This document shows positions 38,030 to 46,198 of a DNA stretch of 64,000 nt, piece by piece. Numbering within the stretch: position 1 is the first letter of the stretch; every line of letters starts with the position of its first letter. Below the pieces are notes generated by a model. That model had not been told where the DNA came from. It saw only the letters and a program-made list of their open reading frames with translations, and ran no database searches. Source of the stretch: Lutibacter profundi (GTDB taxonomy: Bacteria > Bacteroidota > Bacteroidia > Flavobacteriales > Flavobacteriaceae); NCBI RefSeq assembly GCF_001543325.1, contig NZ_CP013355.1, positions 1 to 64,000 of the forward strand, written 5' to 3'. Position numbers and translations under genes: made by a program.

Positions 38030-39681
38030 ATGCTTACAAATCTTTCTATAAAAAATTATGCTTTAATTGATAATTTATCTGTCAATTTTAAAGATAGATT
38101 GTCAATTATAACCGGAGAAACAGGAGCAGGAAAGTCTATTTTATTAGGTGCTCTTGGATTGGCGTTAGGAAAAAGAGCAGATTTGTCTACCCTAAAAAAT
38201 ACGCAAAAAAAATGTATAATTGAAGCTGAGTTTTCTATTTTGAATTATCAATTAAATTCTTTTTTCGAAGAAAATAAATTAGACTTTGAAGAAGAAACAA
38301 TTGTTAGGAGAGAAATTTTACCCAATGGTAAATCAAGAGCATTTATAAATGACACGCCAGTTACGTTACAGGTTCTACAAACGTTAAGTGAAAAGTTAAT
38401 TGATGTACACTCACAACATCAAACACAGCAATTGTCGAATGTTAGTTTTCAGTTTGAAATTATTGATGCACTTGCGAATAACTCAGCAAAAATTGAATCT
38501 TATAAAAGAGGATTGAGATTGTATAATGAACTTGTAAAGGAGTTAGATGAACTTAAAAAAAATCAAAACTTAGCAAAAGAACAGTACGAGTATAATTTGT
38601 ATTTATTTGAAGAATTAAAAAATGCTAATTTATTTGAAAATGAACAAAGTATAATTGAAAAAACGCTTGATAAACTAAATAATATAGAAGATGTTAAATT
38701 AAATTTGTTAGAGGCACAATCTATTGCTTTTAATGATGAAATTGGTTTGAAAGTTTTGTTAAACTCTATAACCACTAATTTAAATAAGATTTCTCTATAT
38801 TCAGATGAATATAAAGAGCTTTACAATAGAATTTTAAGCCTTAAAATTGAATTTGATGATATTGCTAGTGAAGTAGAAAAAGCAACAGAGACATTAAATT
38901 TTGACGCATCTGAATTAGTAAAATTAAATGAAAGATTACAGTTAATATATGATTTACAAAAAAACACGCTGTAACAACTATTTCTGAACTATTAGCAATT
39001 CAAGAAGAACTCTCTTTAAAAATAACTGATGTAAAGAATTCTACTTCAATAATTTCAAACAAAGAAAAAAAAGTAAATAATATTGCAGCTAAAATTAACA
39101 CATTGGCACAGTCAATATATAAGCAAAGAGCAAAGTCAATACCCATTTTTATCTCAAAATTAGAAAATATACTTGTTAATTTAGGAATGGAAAATACACG
39201 AGTTCAATTTAATTTATTGCACACAAATCACTATTTTGAAAATGGAAAAGATGAATTGCAATTTTTAATTTCTGCAAACAAAGGAAATAGTTTTGGAGAA
39301 CTAAAAAAGATTGCTTCTGGAGGTGAATTATCGCGAATAATGCTTGCCGTAAAATCCATTCTTTCAGAATATTCAAAACTGCCAACCATTATTTTTGATG
39401 AAATAGATACAGGAGTTTCTGGAGATATTTCTCAAAAAATGGCTGAAATTATGCTACAAATGAGTAATAATATGCAAGTGATTGCAATAACACACTTACC
39501 TCAAATTGCAGCAAAAGGTCAGCAGCATTACAAAGTATATAAAAAAGATATTGAAAATAACATTACAACAAAACTTAGTGAATTATCAGAGAACGAACGT
39601 ATTAATGAAATTGCTGAAATGTTAGGAGGTAAAAATATTTCGAAAACAGCTATTGAACATGCCAAGCAGCTGTTAAATTAA
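38030..39681 (+). CDS. recN: DNA repair protein RecN, frameshifted at an A7 run
   Basis: RecN is an SMC-like ATPase in double-strand break repair. The N-terminal part (38030-38974) has Walker A GETGAGKSILL and the start of the coiled coil. The C-terminal part, readable as a separate frame from 39103, has the signature LKKIASGGELSRIMLA and Walker B TIIFDEIDTGVSG. The break is at 38958-38964: seven A after TTAC give a stop at 38974, whereas eight A would join both parts into one frame of about 550 residues, the normal RecN length. This is the same defect as in the preceding gene. Confidence 0.88.
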
Positions 39682-39733
39682 GAATTTACTATATTTGCAG
39701 CCAATTAAAATAAATCAATAACAAAATACAATT

Positions 39734-40591
39734 ATGTATAACTTACTTAAAGGGAAAAAGGGAATTATTTTTGGGGCTTTAGATTCAAAGTCAATTGCTT
39801 GGAAAGTTGCGGAAAGAGCACATGAGGAAGGAGCTAAATTTGTGTTAACAAATGCACCAGTAGCGTTACGACTTGGAACCATTTCTGAATTAGCAGAAAA
39901 AACAGGTTCAATAGTAATACCAGCAGATGCAACATCAATGATGGATTTAGAAGAATTGGTTGATAAAGCAGTTGAAGAATTAGGAGGGAAAATAGATTTT
40001 GTTTTACATTCAATAGGTATGTCTGTTAATGTGCGAAGAGGAAATCACTACACCCATCAAGATTATAATTTCACAAAAACAGGTTGGGACGTTTCTGCAC
40101 TTTCTTTTCATAGATTAATGAGTGTATTGTACAAAAAAGATGCAATGAATGAATGGGGAAGTATTGTAGCATTAACTTATATGGCTGCACAACGTGTATT
40201 TCCAGACTATAATGATATGGCAGATAATAAGGCGTACTTAGAATCTGTAGCACGTAGTTTTGGATACTTCTTTGGCCGTGATAAAAAAGTTAGAGTAAAT
40301 ACAATTTCTCAATCACCTACACCAACTACAGCAGGAAATGGAGTAAAAGGGTTTGATGGCTTTATAGCTTACGCTGAAAAAATGTCACCATTAGGAAATG
40401 CTACTGCGTTAGAATGTGCAGATTATACAATTAGTTTATTCTCAGATCTTACCAAAAAAGTAACTTTACAAAACTTATTTCATGATGGAGGATTTTCAAA
40501 TATGGGTGTAAGTACTGCTATTATGGATAGTTTTATGGAAAATTATAAAGAAGAAACTATTGATGAACCTAAAAAGAAAGATAAAAAATAA
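39734..40591 (+). CDS. fabI: Enoyl-[acyl-carrier-protein] reductase FabI
   Basis: FabI catalyses the last reduction of fatty-acid elongation. The 285-residue short-chain-dehydrogenase-like protein has GIIFGALDSKSIAWKVA at the N-terminus, LHSIGMS near 95-101, and the catalytic Tyr-x6-Lys pair in YNDMADNK near 159-166. The C-terminus is extended by a Lys-rich tail (EPKKKDKK). A TATATTTG box lies upstream at 39690-39697, and a strong terminator follows. Confidence 0.94.
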   Translation: MYNLLKGKKGIIFGALDSKSIAWKVAERAHEEGAKFVLTNAPVALRLGTISELAEKTGSIVIPADATSMMDLEELVDKAVEELGGKIDFVLHSIGMSVNVRRGNHYTHQDYNFTKTGWDVSALSFHRLMSVLYKKDAMNEWGSIVALTYMAAQRVFPDYNDMADNKAYLESVARSFGYFFGRDKKVRVNTISQSPTPTTAGNGVKGFDGFIAYAEKMSPLGNATALECADYTISLFSDLTKKVTLQNLFHDGGFSNMGVSTAIMDSFMENYKEETIDEPKKKDKK

Positions 40592-40612
40592 TAATAAAAT
40601 AGTTAGAATTTT

Positions 40613-40647
40613 AAAAAGCGATGATTTCAAAATCATCGCTTTTTTTT
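40613..40647 (+). terminator. Terminator after fabI
   Basis: Arms GCGATGATTT and AAATCATCGC (40618-40627 and 40630-40639) flanked by an A run and a T run. Confidence 0.9.
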
Positions 40648-40770
40648 ATGCTCTTATATGAAAGTTAATAAATAACATGGATAATAAAAGAAGTATGAGT
40701 ATTGTCATTTTATACTTGAATTAATTACTTTATTTTTGGGAAGCTTAAAAAAATAATTTAATATTCTACT

Positions 40771-41646
40771 ATGAAACCACTTAAAATTGTAGTACTAGCT
40801 AAGCAGGTTCCAGATACTAGGCACGTTGGTCCAGATGCAATGAAGCCTGATGGTACTGTTAACAGAGGTAAACTTTCAACCATATTTAACCCAGATGATT
40901 TACATGCTTTGGAATTGGCTTTAAGCATAAAAGACAGGATCCCTGGTACAAAAGTGACAATTCTAACAATGGGGCCACAAAGAGCCGCAGATATTATTAG
41001 AGAAGGTTATTATAGGGGTGTTGATGATGGTATTATGATTTCTGATAGAAGATTTGGAGGTGCTGATACTTTAGCAACAAGTTATACACTTGTAAAAGGC
41101 TTACAAAAATTAGCTCCTTTTGATTTGATACTTGGAGGTAGGCAAGCTATTGATGGAGATACAGCACAGGTAGGACCACAATGTGCAGATAAATTAAAAA
41201 TTCCACAAATAACTTATGTTGAGGAGATTGTGGAAATTAAAGAGACTGAAATTATTGCCAAAAGAAGATTAGAAAAAGGTGTTGAAATTGTATCCTCTCC
41301 ATTTCCTTGTTTAATGACAGTGCACGGTTCTTCTCCAGATTGTAGATCTAAACAAGCAAAAAATGTAATGAAATATAAATATGCCAGAACCAAAACAGAA
41401 TTGAGATCAGCCGATGAATTAATGTTATCATTACATAAAAAAAGACCTTATTTAACCATTCCTGAATGGAGTGTTGAAGATATTGACGCCGATTTAAATA
41501 AAATAGGATTAACAGGTTCTCCTACCAAAGTTAAAAGTATTGAAAATATTGTATTAACATCTAACGAAGCTAAAATATTAAGTAATTCTGATATTGATAT
41601 TGAGCTGATGATTAAAGAATTAATTGAACATCACACTATAGGGTAG
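40771..41646 (+). CDS. etfB: Electron transfer flavoprotein beta subunit (FixA-like)
   Basis: A subunit of the ETF that takes electrons from acyl-CoA dehydrogenases. The 291-residue protein has the family N-terminus KIVVLAKQVPDT and the signature LAKRRLEKGVEIV region (read as IIAKRRLEKGVEIVSSPFPC). It is longer than common EtfB (about 250) because of a C-terminal extension after about residue 215. It starts an operon with etfA and an acyl-CoA dehydrogenase. Confidence 0.93.
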   Translation: MKPLKIVVLAKQVPDTRHVGPDAMKPDGTVNRGKLSTIFNPDDLHALELALSIKDRIPGTKVTILTMGPQRAADIIREGYYRGVDDGIMISDRRFGGADTLATSYTLVKGLQKLAPFDLILGGRQAIDGDTAQVGPQCADKLKIPQITYVEEIVEIKETEIIAKRRLEKGVEIVSSPFPCLMTVHGSSPDCRSKQAKNVMKYKYARTKTELRSADELMLSLHKKRPYLTIPEWSVEDIDADLNKIGLTGSPTKVKSIENIVLTSNEAKILSNSDIDIELMIKELIEHHTIG

Positions 41647-41670
41647 TGTTAAAACTTTAAAATTAAATAT

Positions 41671-42690
41671 ATGAAAAGTGTATTAGTCTATTGTGAAGTT
41701 GAAAATCAAAAAGTAGCAGACATAAGTCAAGAATTATTATCAGCAGGAAAACGTTTAGCCCAAAAATTAGATTGTTCATTAGAGGCAATGATTTTTGGAA
41801 AAGAGTTGAAAAATATTGAAAATCAAATCGCTCCTTATGGTGTAGACAAACTATTTGTAGGTGATGATACAAGATTAGAACCCTATAGAACTTTACCTCA
41901 CGCTGCATTGGCAACGGAAGTATTAAAAAAAGAAGACCCTCAAATTGTGTTGTTTGGAGCTACCTCAGTAGGAAGAGATTTGGCACCAAGAATTGCATCA
42001 GCCGTTAATTGTGGATTAACAGCTGATTGTACAGTTTTAGATATTGGAGACCATTTTGTAAAAAAAGAGAAAAAAGAATATAAAAATTTATTATATGCAA
42101 TTCGCCCAGCCTTTGGAGGAAGTATTATGGCAAATATTATCAATTGGGATATGCACCCGCAAATGGCAACAGTAAGAGAAGGTGTAATGAAAAAAGAAAT
42201 TTTCGATAAAAATTATGTTACAGAAGTTGTAAATATTGATGTAAATAAAATTATCAAAGAAGAAGATTTTGTGGTTAAAATTATTGAACGTCATATTGAA
42301 GAATCTGATGTAAATATAAAAGATGCACCTATTATTGTAGCAGGAGGTTATGGTGTAGGATCGAAAGAAAATTTTCAGCTTTTACAAGATTTAGCTGATT
42401 TATTAGGGGGTGAAGTTGGAGGTTCAAGAGCAGCAGTTGATGCAGGTTTTATAGATCACGATCGTCAAATTGGACAAACAGGTACTACTGTACGCCCAAA
42501 ATTATATATTGCTGCAGGAATTTCAGGAGCTATTCAACATACAGCAGGAATGCAAGATTCATCATTAATTATTTCAATTAATAATGATGCTGAAGCTCCT
42601 ATAAATAAATTAGCAGATTATGTAATTAATGGAGATTTAGCCGAAGTAATTCCCAAAATGATTAAATTCTATAAGAAAAATGCTAAATAA
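41671..42690 (+). CDS. etfA: Electron transfer flavoprotein alpha subunit (FixB-like)
   Basis: EtfA binds FAD and forms a heterodimer with EtfB. The 339-residue protein has the FAD-binding C-terminal domain with VAGGYGVGSKENFQLL, GGEVGGSRAAVDAGF, QIGQTGTTVRPKLYIAAGISGA (in parts) and the ending NNDAEAPINKLADYVINGD. It lies 24 bp after etfB. Confidence 0.94.
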   Translation: MKSVLVYCEVENQKVADISQELLSAGKRLAQKLDCSLEAMIFGKELKNIENQIAPYGVDKLFVGDDTRLEPYRTLPHAALATEVLKKEDPQIVLFGATSVGRDLAPRIASAVNCGLTADCTVLDIGDHFVKKEKKEYKNLLYAIRPAFGGSIMANIINWDMHPQMATVREGVMKKEIFDKNYVTEVVNIDVNKIIKEEDFVVKIIERHIEESDVNIKDAPIIVAGGYGVGSKENFQLLQDLADLLGGEVGGSRAAVDAGFIDHDRQIGQTGTTVRPKLYIAAGISGAIQHTAGMQDSSLIISINNDAEAPINKLADYVINGDLAEVIPKMIKFYKKNAK

Positions 42691-42744
42691 TAGCAATTAT
42701 AATAAATGAGTTTTAGTAAAACTTAAAACATAAAAAAGTATATA

Positions 42745-44472
42745 ATGGATAATTTTTTTAAAGATACTCCGGATTTTAAATTCCATTTAGAACATCCTTT
42801 AGTTCAAAAAATTGTAAAGTTAAAAGAAAAGAATTTTAGTGAATCTGAAGAGTATGATTTTGCTCCGTTAAATCATAACGATGCTGTTGATTCTTATAAT
42901 AAAATATTAGATATTGTAGGTGAAATTTGTGCAAGTACAATTGCAAAAAATGCAGAATCTGTTGATATTGAGGGGCCTCATATAGAAAATGGAGAAGTAA
43001 TTTATGCCAAAGGAACTACTGAAAATTATCAAGCATTGTATAAAGCGGGACTTATAGGGATGGCTTTGCCTAGAAAATATGGAGGTTTAAATTTCCCTCT
43101 ACTTCCTTATGTTATGGCTGCTGAGATGGTTGCAAGAGCTGATGCAGGGTTTGCAAATATTTGGGGATTACAAGATTGTGCTGAAACAATTTATGAATTT
43201 GGTTCTGAAGAACAAAAAGAAAAATATTTACCAAGATTTAATAGAGATGGAGCTACAGCAGCAATGGTATTAACAGAACCTGACGCTGGATCAGATTTGC
43301 AATCAGTAAAACTTAGAGCAACCTTTAATAAAGAAAAAAACACATGGATTCTTAACGGTGTTAAAAGATTTATTACTAACGGTGATGCCGATATTTCATT
43401 GGTATTGGCAAGATCAGAAGAAAACACGACAGATGCTAGAGGCTTATCCATGTTTATTTACGATCGTAATAACCATGCGGTTGAAGTAAGGCACCTTGAA
43501 AAAAAACTTGGAATTAAAGGTTCTCCAACTTGTGAGTTGGTTTTTAAAGATGCACCTGCTGAATTGGTGGGTAAAGAAAGATTTGGATTGATTAAATACG
43601 TAATGGCACTTATGAATTCAGCTCGTTTGGGTGTAGGAGCACAATCTGTTGGTATTGCTGATGCTGCTTATAGAGAAGCACTAAAATATGCTGAAGAAAG
43701 AACGCAATTTGGAAAGGTAATTGTGAGGTTTCCAGCTGTTTATGAAATGATAACCAATATGAAGGTTAGAATTGATGCTTTGCGATCTTTATTATATGAA
43801 ACAACAAGCTTTGTTGATATTTTTAAAGTGTACGAGGAAGTTATGAAGGGGAGAAAACTAGAAAAGGAAGAAAGAATGGAAATGAAAGCATATTCAAAAC
43901 TAGCAAGTGTATTTACGCCACTTATAAAACTGATGGCAAGTGAAACATGTAACAGAATTGCCTACGATTCATTACAAATACATGGAGGTACTGGTTTTAT
44001 GAAAGACTTTCCAATTGAGCGTATTTATCGCGATGCAAGAATTACATCTATTTATGAAGGAACTTCACAATTACAAGCGGTTGCAGCTATAAAAGGTGTA
44101 ACAACACATGTTTTTTTGGAGCAAATTAGAGTGTATGAAAATAGTGTTTCCGAAGAAAATATTTTAGTAAAGAAAAAACTTCAAAAAATGACTGAAGATT
44201 ATGAAGCGATTTCTAAAAATATTATTGAAATAAATAATACAGAATTACTAGATTTTCACTCAAGGCGCTTGGTAGAAATGGCAGGTAATATTTTAATGGG
44301 ATATTTGTTGGTTATAAATAGCCAACGAGATGAAAAATTCAACAAATCGGCTGTGTTATATATTAATTTGATTCAATCTGAAAACAGTGAAAAATTCAAT
44401 TATATAACTAATTTTAATGTTAAAGATTTAGAATTGTATAAACTTGAAGGGTTTAATGATGTAGAAAAATAA
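42745..44472 (+). CDS. Acyl-CoA dehydrogenase
   Basis: An FAD enzyme that puts a 2,3 double bond into acyl-CoA and passes electrons to the ETF encoded just upstream. The 575-residue protein has AMVLTEPDAGSDLQSV (FAD site) and the catalytic Glu in SIYEGTSQLQ near 435. It is longer than short-chain members (about 380) because of extra C-terminal helices, as in the long AcdA-type enzymes of Bacteroidota. Chain-length preference cannot be told. Confidence 0.93.
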   Translation: MDNFFKDTPDFKFHLEHPLVQKIVKLKEKNFSESEEYDFAPLNHNDAVDSYNKILDIVGEICASTIAKNAESVDIEGPHIENGEVIYAKGTTENYQALYKAGLIGMALPRKYGGLNFPLLPYVMAAEMVARADAGFANIWGLQDCAETIYEFGSEEQKEKYLPRFNRDGATAAMVLTEPDAGSDLQSVKLRATFNKEKNTWILNGVKRFITNGDADISLVLARSEENTTDARGLSMFIYDRNNHAVEVRHLEKKLGIKGSPTCELVFKDAPAELVGKERFGLIKYVMALMNSARLGVGAQSVGIADAAYREALKYAEERTQFGKVIVRFPAVYEMITNMKVRIDALRSLLYETTSFVDIFKVYEEVMKGRKLEKEERMEMKAYSKLASVFTPLIKLMASETCNRIAYDSLQIHGGTGFMKDFPIERIYRDARITSIYEGTSQLQAVAAIKGVTTHVFLEQIRVYENSVSEENILVKKKLQKMTEDYEAISKNIIEINNTELLDFHSRRLVEMAGNILMGYLLVINSQRDEKFNKSAVLYINLIQSENSEKFNYITNFNVKDLELYKLEGFNDVEK

Positions 44473-44501
44473 GTTTAAGAATACTTATATTTATAAAAGA
44501 G

Positions 44502-44540
44502 CAAAATCCTATTTTAGTAGATTAAATAGGATTTTGTTTG
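44502..44540 (+). terminator. Terminator after the etfBA/acyl-CoA dehydrogenase operon
   Basis: Arms CAAAATCCTATTTTA and TAAATAGGATTTTG enclose a short loop and lead into T-rich sequence. Confidence 0.85.
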
Positions 44541-44573
44541 TAGAGGGTTAAAAATAATTAAAAATACCCAAGT

Positions 44574-44601
44574 TTGAATACCTTAAAATACCTTAACTTT
44601 G
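44574..44601 (+). promoter_or_regulatory. Promoter of the glycosyltransferase gene (TTG-N17-TAACTTTG)
   Basis: TTG at 44574-44576 and TAACTTTG at 44594-44601 match the Bacteroidota consensus with a 17-bp spacer. The predicted transcript start near 44608 supports a translation start at the TTG at 44623. Confidence 0.65.
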
Positions 44602-44622
44602 ACATTGTAAAATAAGTTACAT

Positions 44623-45582
44623 TTGGAGTTGCAATTTTCTATAATTATTCCTGTATATAACAGACCGCAAGAAATTGACGAGCTATTGGCTAGTTTAACA
44701 AGGCAAACATACGCAAAGAATTTTGAAGTTATTATTGTTGAAGATGGATCAACAGAAAAGTCTGATAAAATTATATTGAAATATAAGAAGATATTAAACA
44801 TTAATTATTTTTTTAAAAACAATAGCGGAGCTGGAGCAAGTAGAAATTTTGGAATGCAAAAAGCAATAGGGAACTATTTTATAATCTTTGATTCAGACTG
44901 TATTATTCCACCTCATTATTTAAAAGAAGTAGCTGATACTTTAGATAAAAATTATACTGATGCTTATGGTGGGGCTGATGCAGCTCACCACTCTTTTACA
45001 ATTATTCAAAAGGCAATTAATTACAGTATGACATCCTTTATAACTACTGGAGGGATTAGAGGAAGTAAAAAATCTGTAGATAAATTTCAGCCTCGTAGTT
45101 TTAATTTTGGAATTTCAAAAAAGGCATTTGATAAAACAAAAGGTTTTAGTGATATGAAAATAGGTGAGGATATTGATTTAACCTTTAGGCTGTGGCAAAA
45201 TAATTTTAAAACACAATTTATAGAAAAAGCATTTGTATATCATAAAAGAAGAACTACGTTTCAGCAGTTTTTTAAGCAAACATTTGCCTTTGGAAAGGCA
45301 AGACCTTTTTTAAATAAAAAATATCCAAAAACAGCCAAAATTACTTATTGGTTTCCAACGGTATTTATAGTGCTTTTTTTATTTTCAATCATTAGTTTTT
45401 TGTTAGGCATTAAACTATTTTTAGGGTTATTTAGTGCTTATTTTTTTTTAATACTAGTAGATTCATTTATTAAAAATAAAAAAATATCCGTAGCTGTATT
45501 AAGTATTTTCACAACACTTATTCAATTTACAGGCTACGGATTGGGTTTTGTAAAAGGTTTATGTTCTTTTAAAACTAATTAG
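44623..45582 (+). CDS. Family 2 glycosyltransferase
   Basis: A GT-A fold transferase of 319 residues. The N-terminus FSIIIPVYNRPQEI, VEDGSTEKSD near 46-55 and the metal-binding DSD (FDSDCIIPP near 89-97) are typical. A region with GEDIDLTFRLW near 185 is the acceptor side, and two hydrophobic segments near the C-terminus (about 245-300) anchor it in the membrane. The start codon is TTG (44623), as no ATG lies before the conserved IIIPVYN. Confidence 0.9.
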   Translation: MELQFSIIIPVYNRPQEIDELLASLTRQTYAKNFEVIIVEDGSTEKSDKIILKYKKILNINYFFKNNSGAGASRNFGMQKAIGNYFIIFDSDCIIPPHYLKEVADTLDKNYTDAYGGADAAHHSFTIIQKAINYSMTSFITTGGIRGSKKSVDKFQPRSFNFGISKKAFDKTKGFSDMKIGEDIDLTFRLWQNNFKTQFIEKAFVYHKRRTTFQQFFKQTFAFGKARPFLNKKYPKTAKITYWFPTVFIVLFLFSIISFLLGIKLFLGLFSAYFFLILVDSFIKNKKISVAVLSIFTTLIQFTGYGLGFVKGLCSFKTN

Positions 45583-46132
45583 GGTTATTTAGTTTAAATT
45601 GTTTAGCAATGATAGCCAGTTCTATATCACTTAAATTGGAGGTTTCTTTAAGTTTGTAAATAAATGCTTCAACTTCATTATCAGCGGCAGGACAACCAAT
45701 ATTTCTTCCTTTTTCTTTTAAAACAAATTCATTTTCAACCATTTTAGAATCAGCTAGTAAATTTCCATTACTATCAAAAATTAACCAAAAAGGCACTCCT
45801 TGTTTGTCACCTCCATATTTTTTTAAAAAATCTTCAGAACCAGCGTTTTCTAAATGTTTTTTATTTTTAGATTCAAGAACAACCAAGTGTTTTATTACGT
45901 AATTTTCGTTAAATAGTTTTTTTGTTGAAGCAGCATTCATTGAAGCATCCATTTTTTTACAGTTACTACACCAAGAAGCGCGAAATATAATAAATACATT
46001 TTTGTTTTCATGTGTTGCTTGCTCTAATGATTTTGTAAAAATTTGTTGAGTTGTTGCTGTTTTTTCTTGAGCATAACTAAAATTAGATATAATAATTGCT
46101 AGTGTAATTGTTAAAATTGATTTAATTTTCAT
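45575..46132 (-). CDS. Exported thioredoxin-family protein
   Basis: A 185-residue thiol-disulfide protein from the ATG at 46132, with a signal peptide (about 1-21, ending SYAQ) and a thioredoxin fold with the redox motif WCSNCK. It may reduce or form disulfides in the periplasm. A further in-frame ATG 33 bp upstream would put polar residues before the signal peptide, so the second ATG is preferred. It overlaps the glycosyltransferase gene by 8 bp, tail to tail. Confidence 0.87.
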   Translation of the reverse strand: MKIKSILTITLAIIISNFSYAQEKTATTQQIFTKSLEQATHENKNVFIIFRASWCSNCKKMDASMNAASTKKLFNENYVIKHLVVLESKNKKHLENAGSEDFLKKYGGDKQGVPFWLIFDSNGNLLADSKMVENEFVLKEKGRNIGCPAADNEVEAFIYKLKETSNLSDIELAIIAKQFKLNNPN

Positions 46133-46163
46133 GTAGTTAGTATTAAATTTAATTGTTATTTTC

Positions 46164-46198
46164 AAAAAAAAGTTGAGTATTACTCAACTTTTTTTTTG
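46164..46198 (-). terminator. Terminator overlapping the end of clpC
   Basis: AAAGTTGAGTA and TACTCAACTTT arms meet around 46180, with an A run and a T run outside. The clpC stop codon (46180-46182) lies at the tip of the hairpin and the last codons (Lys-rich) form one arm. Confidence 0.8.
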
